Shown one piece after another: positions 30,939 through 45,900 of a stretch of 64,000 nucleotides of DNA (positions are counted from its first letter, which is position 1; each line of letters begins with the position of its first letter). The stretch lies in the NCBI GenBank assembly GCA_009767595.1, contig VSDK01010616.1:18824-82823 (forward strand), in the 5' to 3' direction. The notes beneath the pieces are model-generated. The model had not been told where the DNA came from. It did not search any database and was given only the letters and a program-made list of their open reading frames with translations. Source of the DNA: Symbiodinium kawagutii (taxonomy: Eukaryota > Sar > Dinophyceae > Suessiales > Symbiodiniaceae). The position numbers and the translations under genes are program-made.

Positions 30939-33900
30939 GTCTCAATGTCCGCATCTCTGCTGAATTTTTATGATTGCCAGTGAAGAAACGAGGAGTATTC
31001 ATTGGTTGGCTCCGCACAGCTGCACATGGTTGTGAGCAAGTCCCATCAAGCCAACTGGGAAGTCGCACCAAGCCTGGTCTGTGGTGATTCTTTGGCCCGG
31101 TCATCTTCAGCTGTTTTACAATCATCATAACCAAATGGATACGCAGAATGATTCCGAAATGTGTGCATTTAGGATGGGATCTCATCAAAATCCATTATAG
31201 CTCGCTGCCAGGAGGGAATATGGCGCTGCTAGCAGTGCGTCTAAGTGATGTTCTAGCTTGGCACACGATGTATCTTTCATCACTGGAGCAATTCCGTCAT
31301 CCCGCCACGGTCATTGGAGTGCGGGTAAATCCACCATCTCAGTTCTCCTCAGTCTCACCATCATTCCTAGCCACCCATGATGACCAGGTTTTACATGGCT
31401 TTACACTAACACCAGACCATTCAACCATCCAACCAACCAACCAACCAACCATCCAAGCATCAACCAATAGCACGCTTCACCATGCCAAGCGCCGAGCCGC
31501 GCTTGCTCCGCCTGCGCCATGAAGCGACAGTAGGATCGAAGGTCGCCCACACGGAGCATGATCTGCGCAGCCTTACGGCAGTGACGGTGCCCGGATTCAC
31601 CGTTGATCTCCTGCGCCGGTGATACCTGCAGGTTGGCATAGCCCAGTGTACCCCGGTGCTTTCCTTAAAAGGATAAGGACTTCTTAAGGGGGATTCAAAC
31701 ATGAAACCACTTGTAGGAATACAAATATGTATCCAAGCACGTGTGCATTATACAAATGAATCATGTATAATATACCATATACAAAAACACTCGGACGTAT
31801 ATATTCAAAAAATACATCACATGCACGTATGTATACATCAACGTACTGATATGCTTGTAATATCTATTCGTCATATTGTAGGGCAAGACCATACTCACAA
31901 GCAATCATTAAGTCAGAGTAGAGGACATGTCATGAATCATCCAATACAATGCATGTGAGGCATCACCATGGCCACTCTGGGACTCTCGCCTTCTGAAGTC
32001 TTTCCTCTTGCTTGCTGCCGATTCCAATCTGCAACAAGAAATCCGCACAGATCCAAAACCCATGTTGACAACGAATTTCCAGATATAGCATGTGGGTGTT
32101 TCTCCAAATACATTAGGGGATTCCCCAAATCATCCAATCTATTTTCGAGAAACCTCCATGTGTCATATATTCTTGAATGGTTCATGATCAGACTGCTATG
32201 GACAGATGAACATCATGGAACATCATGGGTCCACACGACGCATGCCAACACTGAGTCGCACATGCGAACACACACACACACACACGTGTACATGAGTTTA
32301 TGTTTGTTATAGAAAGTGGATCGGCCATTCTTGGAGAATGATTACGTGTGAATTTCTCCGCGTAGCCCACCGACTCTGCAGAAGAGACATAAGTTTTCCA
32401 CGTTCTTTGCAGTGGGAACCTGCATGTCACTGTGATTCTTGTTTCAACTGCATGTTTTTTTGAAAGGAATATAATCAAATATGTAGCAACAAACCTGCTG
32501 AAAAGTGATCAAATAAAATGTCAAAGAAAACCCACAATAAACAGCATCAATAGGGGACATACTCAGGGTTGAAATGCAGTAGGAAAGCATGTTGAGCATT
32601 CAAACTAATGGCGGTGCGAGATGTCGTAGCAGCACTCTGAGACGGGGCGAAAAACATCACCAGATACTCCACACAATGCATAACCTACATTTGGTTCCTT
32701 CAAAGGTGAATGTGTGAAATTTCAGAGGACTAGCTGCAGCAGCCAGGTGGTGGGTCATGAATCATCTAAGTCATGTGGCAGGAACGATGCGCACATTATC
32801 CATATGATAGTAATCACGAAAATGGTGTGAGCCACGTGAACCTGCAAGAAATGCCTATAGAGTGAGAAGACATGGACATGAAAGTGCCAGTAGCAGTGGT
32901 GTAGCAGTGGAAAGCGGTCATGAAAGCGGTACTGGTAGAAGACAAAAGTGAAAGTAATTCTAGCTGGCGATAAACAACAAGAATAGCTGAATAGCACATA
33001 GAAGTAGTGGAAGTTCCTTACAAACAACAATTTATTTGATCAACCGGCACTCCCAGTAGCTCCTGGCCTGGCTCCCCCTTCAAAGGGCCAGTGGCCGGGA
33101 TACCTGGCCTCCCAACCACCAGCCAAATAGGCTATAGGTATCTATAGGTGACATCAAGCACCTTCTGAGTTCATAAGTTGCAATCAACCGTTGCAGCAAC
33201 CCCCAGCTGTGACAAGACGAACTCGCAACGACTCCGTCCGACAGGTCGACCCACCTTGGTTCGCCCGGAGGCCAACTCCAAGCCTTTGGATTTCTGACAG
33301 GCGATAAGTTCCTGGAGGCAAGGTCTTCATGGGCCATGGGGCCCATTTTTTTATGGAGCCAATGGTACCAACATAAATTTATGGTTTCTCAGTTTCTCAA
33401 TAGCTTATAGGGAATAAGTAATGGTCAATCATAGGGGATTCTCAATAGTTTATCGGGGGCTAGTAGGTTTACAGGGTGGATTTGGGTGTTGTGTTGATGG
33501 TTTATAGGGAATTAATAATTGTTAATAGGGGATAATCATTGACAAAGGTATGATTCACCAACTATATGGTGGTTTCATGTGGTTTCTCAAGCCCTAGGGG
33601 ACCCCAACGTGATGGACGGCTTCTTACTACAAATGGTTGATAAACTGGATGACTTGGGGATTTGGAGGACCCCCATTTTGAGAAACACCCACATATCACA
33701 TATCAAACATACCCGCGTTGGCAACAGTGATTTGCTACTAGAGATGCTTGCAACACAGCTTGCCATGTGGGCAAGGATTACTGCCATGAGCAAACAACGC
33801 AGTGATGTTTCATGGTTCACTGTGTAAAGCTCAGCTGTTGCATGGGAAAGACATAAAGTATATAGGTTACCTTCTTACATTCACGTGGGTCCGACGGATA

Positions 33901-36900
33901 TTGATAAATCTCCGTACCAGGTTCCACCAACAAACAAAAACATCTTCACCAAAAGTAGGATGTTCGCCTCATCACCGGTTGTGTCAACTCGCTTGGACGC
34001 TTGCTCGTCTAAATGATAAGAATGACAATACAAGATACAAGCATATGCAGACTCTATGGGTGTGGAAGGAAACATATTTTATTTGGAACATTGCGAGGCA
34101 ACCCCATCGGAAGTGTTCAAACCATATTCACTGACGTCGTTCTTCTACAATCTACACGTCTAGACAGGAATAGTAAGACAACTACAGCTGTAGGCCATAG
34201 ATAGTGTTAAAACATGTTAAACCAGCTGACAGCGTGAACTCTATGATTTTGGTGTCTCTCCACTGGACACTCGCTGTGTAGTTGCTCTATGCCTGGCTGC
34301 TCCCAGTGCAGTCCCGCTCGTGAAAGAAACCACGATGCGTGTTCATTCCACCTGCCGATTGGCAGTGGTGCGCCCCAGAGTCGGCAAGTTTCAAGTAGGA
34401 CAGCGATGGCGATGACATATGTAGATATCGCTCTGCATACACAGTAATCATACAGTCAAGGCAAAACATACGTAATTAACTACATACCTATGATCAAAAT
34501 TGCACATTGCGCACACATACTTACAAACATCACCTGCACACCCACGGACCCACTTACATGCGTAAGGCAATGCCAGCCTGACGTATGTGTAGAAGTGTAG
34601 TGCATATATTGTAGAAACATGTTTGAACGGGTGACTATTTGTTCGCACATATGATGATGTGATGTACATGTAGTTTGTTCGCTCGTGCTTGCATGCATAG
34701 GAACATCCATTGGCACCCTAAACCTTCCTTTTCAGGGCTTATAACAGCAAAAGAGGGAACATGCAAAACCCTATGGTTTTTGGTGCCAAGGCATGTATTG
34801 TTTCGATTTCTCAATCTGTGGCATATACACTGATACATGTTGCCAGCGCGATTCATTTCCATAAGCCCATATACGTATGTATAAATAAATATATATAATT
34901 AAAACAAAATAAACATATAAACAATCATGTACCTACAAGCAAACAAACCATATGCATCAATACATATATATATATATATATATATATAAACTACAAATAA
35001 ACAACCATGTGTATATAGATGTGGCAAATAGATAATATATGCAACCAAATCCGCGTGTAGAAATACATTGAAAAATATAGAGGGAGAGAGACATTCTCTA
35101 TCATTCTCTGGTTGGTGGTTTCAACCCTAGGAAAAATATTCGCCAACCAAATATGTGTTGATAATCACTAGGGAAAATACAAAAAAGTCAATCAAAGCAC
35201 CAACCAGTCATGCAAATTATGGTAAATTATGATAAATTAATTATGTATGTTTCCGGTTATCAAAAGTAAGAAATGATGGTCATTTACGTAAATTTGCATA
35301 GGAAATGTTCTTACGCCATAATTTCCCATAATTTGCATGCAAGAAACCACCGTTTCAGGCTCCCTATGGCGTAAGAAACCACCATTTCTATCCATTTCTC
35401 CACCTGTGGTCCGGTGCACCTGGAAGCATCTCCCCGCGGATGTTGGCGATCAAACCCCACAGGTCCTGACAGCCCCTGACCCTGCTAGGGGCGGCATAAG
35501 CCACCTAGGATGTAGTAAACTTGGGAGGTTAGTCCATTGATACCTGCTAGCTTAGGGTGAGTAAACTTCGGTTTCTAGCCCACTTAATATCCATAACCAG
35601 TATGGTATCCTTGTCAGAAACCTAGCTATAACTCCATAACTTGGGATGTAGCTAAGTTGGGTTATAAATAGGGTAAATACCAGTTCTGGTAGACATTGTT
35701 GACATAGAACCATACGACAATGGCTGATCAGCCAGCTTGTGACTAGGGAGGCCCGCCTTTTGCCCATCTCTACCCCAATACAAATTATATATTCATTCAG
35801 GTGAGCGCAATATGCCACAGCTGTCATTCTGGTTGGGGAGAACTGTATGATGAGAAGCCCCTGTGAATGGTTTTGGAACCGCCTGGAACGAAACCCAGCT
35901 GGCTTTCCCAGCGAACAAACATTTTAAAGAGAGGTGCTACGAGATTGTCAAAACGGAGCACCAAGGTTGAAAAAGGAAACTGTTTCATTCACGTCTTGCT
36001 TGCAATCAAAAAACGTCATCGCAAAAAAACGTCAAACAACTTGGCTTGGCTTCTACACATTGCATACCATCTAGGCATCTTCAAATGCAAAATAGTATTG
36101 GGATGCACTATGAAGAAAAGCCTGCATGCGGGGGGTTGGGGAGCCACACACATATACGTACATAAAAAAACATCAAAACTCCCGAGAGCCTCTAGACCCT
36201 GCCGGTACAAGAAGAAGCTCAAGATCTTTTGGTACACCTCCCAAGGCCAGGGCCGAAGTTCCCCTTGGTTGGCCAACAAGTGGATGCATGATTCTCATTG
36301 GGACTGTAGTTACTGTTCTGCCACCAGTGGCAGTGAGTCATAGGCACTGCAGCAACCTTTACCGACCACCCTATGCAAAACAATCGTCTTTGCCAAGTTC
36401 ATCGATCAGGGTCCTGTTTCCCAGCGTCTGTATATTTCTTTACTGAGAAATAACGGAGGAATTCCGGAGGGTCTGCTGATGGCCGATGACCAAGAAACCA
36501 GCATGGACCCCCCTCCTGGCTCCTAAACGAGTACTGTATGTTTTGTGTTTCCACGGGAAGGAGCTGATAAGGGAAGGAATTTGGGTTCTTTGAGTAAGCC
36601 AAGTACGCCACTCGAAATATTCATTGACTTGCGCTGGGATATATGATGTATGCACATATAGATAATCTAAGATGGGTCTGGATTAGCCCACTTCCTCGTT
36701 GGTAACCCTGTCTTGTTGGTGACTGAGGTGTATAAGTTGCCATTTGCCAGAAATTGTGATATTTTCAGCTGCTTCTTGTGAAACATGTATATAGATGGTG
36801 ACTCAAACATGGAAGGGCTGACCACCTGGGTTAACATCAAAAGCAACTTGGGTTGTCTTGTATTTTCCTTTCTGTAGCTACAGCAGCTTTAGGAAATTGC

Positions 36901-39900
36901 TTCGTCACTTTGCTTTAAGAAAACAAATAACTTTGGGGCGAAATGTGACCTACCCTTCTTTGACATAGCTGGCTGGTTATTCCACCATTTAAAGCAAATT
37001 ACCTGCACTGGGGTCGATGATTTGTGAATGCTAAATTACTGGAGTGTCGTTATCCAGTTAGAATCAGCCTCAGGATAAGTCTTCAAGCTTCGAACCAGTC
37101 TTTGAAGTCAGAAGCAGTCTTAGAATGATAAGTCTTCAAGTTGGAACCAGTCTTAGGATAAAATTTTCCAAGTTAGAACCAGCACTTTGACCAGTTCCAA
37201 CTGTTTCCCACCGGGCTCAGGACCTTCCCGTTGATCCCCAAGCCTCCCAGGCCCACGCCTGGATGGGGACAGGCCTTGTCTGCGCTGCTGGCAATGTCAG
37301 TTCCGTGGCCAAGGCATGGCTGGCCTCGCACAGTCCACCCACGGGAGTCCCCCCAGCGGTGACGTGGGGACAGCCACAGGTGGTGGTTTCGGTCACGTAG
37401 CCTACAGCCAGGTTGGGGAATCCCAAGGCTATGGGTGGTTTATCGCTAGAAATGATTGAGATTGGGTGGTGTTACTAGTGATGAATGTAAAGGATATGAT
37501 AACTGTGGGTACCCCAAGCTGACTTGAGAAACCACCAGTCGTGGTCTTTCTGATTTGGGTGGAACTTTGGGGAACCATCAATTGTTTTTACATCATTGTG
37601 AACTACTAATACTTCTGCCAACCTGGTTGGTGGTTTCAACCCCTATGAAAAAGATTCATCAACCAACCAGTTGTTCATAATCAAAAGGGCAAGTAAACAA
37701 TGTTTGTAAGCACCAACCAGCAACACACTTTAACTACTTGGTATCTTTGAAACCACCAGTGCTATATTAGTATTAACCATCAATTGGTATTAGGTATTAT
37801 ATTTAGTGGAACTACCAATATTGTTGGTATCTTTGAACCATTCTTGTACACCAACATGAATCCATCACAGGCGGCGGCCTTGCCATAGAGCTTTTTCACC
37901 GACTTGGCACTATCACTGCTGAAGAGCGCCATGGCCTGACAAGGGAAGGCTGCGAATGCTGTGGTGAATTCGAAGAATGATGGGCTGGCAACGATGTGAT
38001 TTGGCTATCTGGTTGGTGGTTGAACCACCCCGTCATGAAATGACTGGTGGTTTCAACCTCTATGAAAAATATCAGCCAACCAAACATTCGTTAATCATCA
38101 CTAGGGAAAATAATAAATGTTTAAAGCCGCAAACCAGCCATGGTTTGGCTATGGTTTGGCTACGATTTGGCTGCGGGTCATACGCAACCATCTCAAAAAT
38201 GGGTGGGTCTGCATCCCAACACTTTGAACAGTTTGGTCATGGGATGTGAACAGCTGGGGGCTTTTGACCCATTGGGACTTAATGTTTCTTGATTGATTAC
38301 AAGGATCGATCAACAAGGATGTTCAAAATGAATGTACTGTACATTGATAGATCATCGACAAGGATAAATCAATACATGGACAAATGATAGTATAGATATT
38401 GAGTGACATGGGACACACACACACACACATGACAAACAAGTACAAAGAAAAGAAATTCCAGCAACATCCTGCAACATACAATGGTTTCTCAAAATGGAGG
38501 TACCCCCAAATGATCCAGTTTATTGACCATTTAAAGTACTGAACCAACCATTTTTGGGGTCCCCCATGCTGTGAGAAACCACCATATACTAGTTGTCTAA
38601 CCAATATTGTTGGTGACTATCCCCTATTAATCCATATTCTTGTCCAATATTAGTCATTCATAGTGATCAACCATTCACTTTTTGGGTTTTTAGGTAATAA
38701 TCCATCAATTAGGGTTTGGGGACCCCCTCCCCCCCTGCTCCAGTTGTCGAGACCTCTTCCACGGTACCACCCAGCCTCGACGGCTGAGCTCAGTGGAGTT
38801 CCGGAAGCCAAGCTTATTGTTATGAAAAAAGTAAGTTTTACAACCCCAGTAGTCTTATTGTAGAACCATTTTTGTTTAAATAAGTCACAGGTAAAACCTA
38901 TGGGTCATTGTTTTTCGAAGTTATGACCAATATTTTAGAGGGTAAAACCCTACCTTTTTAGGGGTCTTAGGGGCCCATGGTAGGCAATAGTAATCTTAGT
39001 GACTTGGAGGTAAAGTTCCTTACAGTCACTTGCAGTTGCTTGAGGTTACTTCATCACATATCTGTTTAGTTGGAAGCTTACTTAGTTGGAAGCTTACTAG
39101 TTTTAGTGAGTGTTGCTTAGGTAGAAGGTAACTTATTTTTTACTTGGCACTAACTAAAGTAGCGCCTTACTTCTTAGTTGGAGGTTCTGGTCCACCCAAC
39201 TGGTGAATTCTGCCACACAGTGAGTTCAAGGGTGACCGACGGTCGCTGAGTTGAGGCCAAGTGGCATCTCGACCATTTGATCCGGTCGCAAAAGCACTGA
39301 CACCAACATCGGCCGCACCAAGTCCTACGGCGCGGTGAATGCTGGGAATCTCTAACAAAATTCCAACGATAATGATGAGTCAATACTGGTGAGGAATGAG
39401 TGGTGAATCAATACTGAAAGTAAATATATGCATTTGATGATTAGAAAAATAATGGTGTATCAACAATCATGGTACATAATTCCAAGGGAATATCAATGGT
39501 GAAAAATGAATGATGAAGAACGGCATAAAAACCAAGCCGGAATCTCCAAGGATCGATGATTGTGGGTATCAATGACCAACGTAAAAAAAAAGGCCAATGA
39601 AGATTGGATACAAATCCTTTGAAGGCTCAGCGGGTTGGCAATCCCGTGTAGTTTCGCAATCATCCATCAACTGACGATACACCACAACTTTTGGGTGGGT
39701 ATTAAATTTGTTTATTGGATGGTGCTGTGGTTCATCTAATCAAAGGTTACTGACCCCTTTAGTGGTTGATTCTACCATGCTGTACCATGATATTGGTATG
39801 CACCCTCAGTGGCGATACAAGCACAAAAACTATTCCTCTATCATCAGCCGTTGGCATTTTGGGAAAGGTCGCGTGGCATCGCTGGTCGGTCTTTCACCTA

Positions 39901-42900
39901 AACGCTGCTGATGGTCATTGATCAACAATAATGCAATGATCAGAGACCAATCACAAGGATTTCCTATGTGTGAATGTGTAAGATGGATACTATGGAAACT
40001 GTGAATGTATAAAACACATATCCTTAAACCATCTTAAACCTGTGCAAGTGTGAATGTATAGATATCCCATGGTCTCCATGCACAAAGATCGACACACAAT
40101 GCCGTTGAAAGGCCATTGGTAAGCTCGGATTACCAGCTGCACAGTGCCCTATTCCTTGGCAACGGCGCCGCAATCATTCACATCGTTGCTTGCTCCTACT
40201 CACTGTAGATTTGGGTGTCTGTCCTACAATTTTTTACCGCAGCTGCGCAAATACAGCTGATGCTCAAAGTGGAATTCACGGAATTGAACGAAACTCAGGC
40301 AGTATCTGTTGTCAGAAGATGTCAGAAGTACAAAATCCTACGGGTTGCGGACCAGCCGAGTTACTAGTTCTACCGACCTGTTTCACAACACTGCTGCAAG
40401 AGACCTCAGGTGATTTGCAGACAAAAAGGTCGGATTGAAGAAGGGGCATCAATTCGGATAGCTCAAATGCAATTTCTGGTTGATTGTTTCAAATCCTCTG
40501 AAACAAATATTGGTTCATCAACTAACCATCCCAAATATTCGGAACAAACATGTTGAAAACGACCGACCATAGTAGTTGTTGAGCCATTATTGTTCGTGAT
40601 TTTCCCCTATCTCTATCTCATTGTTATATATGCTGAAATTACTTGTTTGGGTAACCATCATTGGAGGAGGACTCGCTTTTCAGTCGGACCTACTCACTTT
40701 TGGGGGGGTTCACTGGTTCTCTAAAGCCAATGATTGCACGATGCACGAACAATGAACTGATTCACGATAAGTTTGCCGGGTACTCACATACTATACTGTA
40801 ATGTCTATGACCCGGACCTATCACTGTTGAACCATTCTGCTTGCGTATTATCCCCATTTGAAACCAGTGTTAATGAATATAGCCAACGTTATAGCCAACG
40901 TTATAGCCAACAATACAACCAGAAACCAAATAACCAAAGATTTGTAACCAAAAAAAAATAAAGAATCTGGTTGTCATAATCCTTAAAATTAAAAAACCAA
41001 CCGCATATGGCTATGGGTCAAAACCCTTCGTCCCCCTGGTTCCCCATCATTAACCATTGTTTTCCCTATACTTTGGTGGATTAATATCCTCCATTATTGT
41101 TGGTTAACTGCTTGACCCAGCTCGCCATATATAGCTGGTACATCCCCTATAGTTGCTAGTTGTTATCCCCTATTATTAACCATATAACCAGCTAGGCTTC
41201 ACCATGGGTTGGTTGATTAACCACCATATGTTTATACCCACCAACAACTCATCCTCACCGCTGGTCACGCCTCAAAGATCCAGAAACGGATCGTGGTGTC
41301 TCGTGAACTGCTGACCTTGGTCCGGTGCTTCCAAGGTCAACAGAGATCCAACTATTCGACACCGTCAGGTGGTGCTTCGCTGCGTGACATCACGGTGGTT
41401 TTTGATGGTTTTTTAAATTATGAAACTGCTGCACATATTGGTTTATTGCTTGTATTGCTTATTGTAAGCTTGTTTGGTTTATTGCTTTGATTCTGATTTT
41501 TGTAAGCTGCCAACAAAAACATGTGTGTTTTGAAAAAGCAAAAAAAGCTACTAAAAATCAGACTAATGGGCAGCCCGATCTCACCTCTCCCACCGAGTTT
41601 CCCCGCCAGGAAGAAGGGTCTCTCTGGATGCATGGCAATACCTGGGCAGTGCGAATCATTGGAAGGGCCTTGAGCAATAGAACGGAGGGTATACGGTATA
41701 CGGTATACAGTACGAAGTGGTACCACCCAAGTTGTTCAGCTGAGGTTCTGACTAAGGCAGCTACAACTTATAACCACTGAGGGTACTACTATTTACAGTG
41801 AAGATCAACTGAATGTGAGCAAACCATCAACAAGTCATATATTTCGCACACCTATGACATGCATCCATAGATATTCTGTAACCCATCTTTTGGGGTCTCT
41901 TACCATGGATTCTAACCCAGCTACTTAGAATTGGACCTTTGCTCCTTGTAGGTCCTGATTTTTGGGGATCTTTGCAACTGGCTCAAGCCATGATCCAAGT
42001 TGCCATAGACATCTGCATGATGCTCGTAAGCAGTGTACAAACACCTGGCGTCTGCTGGGGCCTCATGGTGAGATCATGTCTGGAGAAAACGACTTGGAAA
42101 AAGGAGATCATATGATGAAATTGATTCATGGATCTGAATCTATCAAGTAACTTGAGGATTCAAGTAACAAGTTACTGAACATTGAATTGAAAATCCTCAT
42201 ACTCCGTTCATTTTATATAGATTTTTTTTTACCCGATATATTCTCGAAAAAACACACCCTATTCTGCTCATTTTCTACGTATTTTGCTTCGGCTCTAGAT
42301 GCGCCAAAGTCAAGGGCATCCAGTTTTCAGCCGACAACTTTGTGAGGCAACTTGAAATGATCAACAAGATCCAGGATTTGTTTGAACCAGCAAATGCCGT
42401 GCCTGTCACTGGTGTCATTGGTCATAGTTTCGCTAGAAGTTTCCAGCCAAAATCCCTACGGGCATGGTGGGTCAGTCTCGTTTGTTGACGCTGTTTATAA
42501 TTGCCGATAATTAATTACAATCATATATCAACATCCTGGTAGCGTCACTGGTGCCAAAAGATCGATCTGGACATAATCCACTGCTTACCCAAAGATCCTT
42601 CAGACCAACAGATTCACATGCTTTATCTCAAACATCCACTGTCTTCACTTCAAGTTCCAAATTCCCGTACTCCCTTAAAAGAGCTAAGGTGGTTGAAGCC
42701 CAGTAGTGAGAAATGGAACCACCAGCCCCAAATAGTGCAGTGTCCTCTCCTCCCCTACCACCTAAGCCACCAAAAACAATAAGAACCAGAACCAAAAAAC
42801 AAATACAACACGACTAAAGCTTGTCAGACATATTATCAACTGCTTCATCGACTTCCTCAAGATTTCTGATGAGCCCTTAGTGAATAAATACTATCTTCCT

Positions 42901-45900
42901 TGATGGTATTTTCACCCTTCCTTTACCTCGAGGTTGTGCCGTTTAGTGGGGCCACCACTGGTGCCTCGACTCAACCGCGTCCCAAACGCGAATCGTTGAG
43001 TCCCAAGAGCCACTGAACCTACGGTTGCGTTGATGGGTAATGTTAACCCCGGATGAACAATGGCTATTGATGGCGACTAATAATGGTTCACAATGGTTAA
43101 TATGGGTGAAAAATGGTTAATAGGTCTATATTCTTTCGGTTTGTAGTGGATAAATGTCGTTCGTAAGGTTTACAACCATTGTTTTGTAAGGAGATAACAA
43201 CCAACAGGTTGATTCCAGAGGTTGATCCATTGGGGGGTACCATTTTGATGGGACACCATGGGACACTAAAGCTTTTGGGGATACCCCTTATTGATCAAAT
43301 AGGGGTCTATTAATCCGGGGCTGATATTCTTCGGAATGTCACAACCGATAGTTCACCATGAACCGATAATGATGAAGAGTGGCTTCTAATGTGGGATAAT
43401 CATTCATCAAGTGACAGAACAAGGGTTTCTTTTGTATAATCGTTGATAGTAGTGAGGGGATAGCAACCGGCAATCAAAGGGATGTACACATTCACACAAT
43501 TATATCATATCCATGTTATATCCATGTTATATCCATGTTATATGCAGGTCACCATGGTGTTCCACTAAGCTATCCCAAGACACAATCATTGGGAAACCTG
43601 AAGCTTCGGACGCCTTTATGCGGATCGACCTGATGGGTATAGCCACATCCAAGATGGTATCAACTGGGACGAACAAGGGAAACATGAGGGGTTGGTAGTT
43701 GGTGGTTGGTGGTTTCCCCATGGTGGTTTCCCCATGGTGGTGATTTACCATCAAATGATATGTAGGGGTAATTGGCAGCTGGACCTCCGTGAAGAATCCA
43801 ACTCCTTCCCTACCCTTCCGGTTACCTCCATCGTGGGTAAGCGTCTGGTTTCTACCATTGCTATATTTATATTTGGGGTTGGTTACCTACTACTGGTATA
43901 CAGTAATGGTAACTGGAAGCCTACCCTTTCACAACCACCCATCATTCCACACCTTGCGCCCTTGGCTGCCCGACAGGATGTGTGGCAGCTCGCTATGCCA
44001 CAACAGGCCGCGCACATAGGAGGTATGCCCCACCAGCCTGCAATGGGCGTAGCCCCTGCTATATTGAGGGTAATCATTGTTTGCTACCACATTATTGGTG
44101 GTATCTTAAGGGTAATCATTCTTAGTGACTGGTATATTAGAGTAATAATGTGCAATGATGGTGCTGTCAGTCCTTTTTACTTGTACATTATTTCGTCCTA
44201 TATGCAGGCTTCACAGTTGGTCCTCCTTCTTGCCTGAACAGTCTACTATCAAGTAGTATAACCAAGCACACCCAAACATCCCTGCCAAATAAACCATGCT
44301 ATCAAGTGTCCTGAAACTGGCTCAGTCCCAGGAGTTGAAACACAAGAAATGAAAGCACCAGCTCGGATTGGCCATCTCGGGCACTATCCACAAATCTCAG
44401 CTTTGAAACCACCAACCAGTGAGAAATCTTCCGGCAGTCTCAAGGTCAACTAGAAGATTTGAAAACATATCAGAGGTATCATTAGCGTCTGACATCCTGT
44501 CCGAAGAGAGCACCCCTACCTGGGTAAAATATAACAAAAACACAGAGAATGGAATATCTATTGTTCAACAGTTCCAACCGGATATCAAAGACAATACATC
44601 ATGCACCGAATTTGTGAAGAGGAAATGAAAAACCTCCAAACATCCTTTATCTGTCGATATGCCAAAGGGCAGACCATCCTCTGTGTGGTCAGCAGATTGT
44701 CATCTGCCCTGAGACTTGTCAGCAGCCGGTACCAGGTGACTGTGCTCCAAAGGCGAAACGAAATGCTGTGTGTTGCAGTGTAAATTCGCCAACCAACACA
44801 GCTGACCTTTCACCAAAAAAGGCACCAGGTGCTTTCTATTCCATTCAAAATCACACATGAACGACATGGCAGTGGGTCAAAACCCCGTACCCCTGGTTCC
44901 CCTATCATTAACCATTATTTCCAGCTGTTTTTGTTGGTCATTATCCCCCATTATTGGTACATTAATATTGATCCATTGCCAAATCTTCCAGCATTGAAAC
45001 AATTTAGAACGAGGCATTCTCTTCCCGGGCCACTTCTACGGTGCTGTGGAACTTCCCGCGCCGTCGCAATTGCCGTTGTCCACGGAAGCCCAGCGTCCAG
45101 TTCCAGATGCGAATGGTCTCGGTGGCGACCAGCTGGGAGAGGTCGCCCAACGCGGAACGTGGGGCCCAAAATGGTCAGCAGTGCTGGCAGTGCTCATGAT
45201 ATCAGGTATTTCCAGTCTATTTTAGTGATATCTCGTGATGTGCAGTTTCAGTTTATTTGTTGTACATGATTTTTTTTTGGTACCTGCCAGGCACCCACTA
45301 ATCTGCATCCCCTATATTCTGCTGGTTTGACAAAAATCCAAGCACCATTGACCATGCTGTTGTTGACTGGATGTTCTTCGTGGCAGGCTACAACGTTAAT
45401 ATCATTCATGTACAGAAACTCATTTCATAGATTGTGTAACTCAAAACTGATGCTATTCTTCCCGCGAAACAACACTCTTGGGCCAACGGAGTAACCATCA
45501 ATCTTGGCAGAGCAAACTTCCTGCAGCACAACACAATGTCCACATGAACAGCAACATTGACAAGTTCTGAAACTCAATAGTTGGCAATGATTTCTGGCTT
45601 GATGAGGCTTCAACTCATCACCAAGTCAACAACCATCTCACTGCTATGGCTAAAACTAAAGGTGCCTCTGTAGATTTACCTACAGCCACATCGGTTTGAA
45701 AACATGGGCATGGGTCAGAGACGGTCAGAGCCAGGCATCTCCGAACATGTATCAGAACTACTGCTCTTTTGTGGGATGTAAGAGCCAAGAATACACGGAC
45801 ACCCAGCCGCCATGTCTGACTCCTAAGATCAAAATCGCCCACCCTGCCATGAACCAGGGTCGCCCCTGGGGCTCCCCAGCACGATCATCGCTTCCAGAAC

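Noticed and set aside
43692..44237. 181-codon plus-strand frame
   Set aside because: It overlaps the minus-strand WDR17-like exon at 43975-44037, whose protein match is strong, and starts in a 14-bp tandem repeat.
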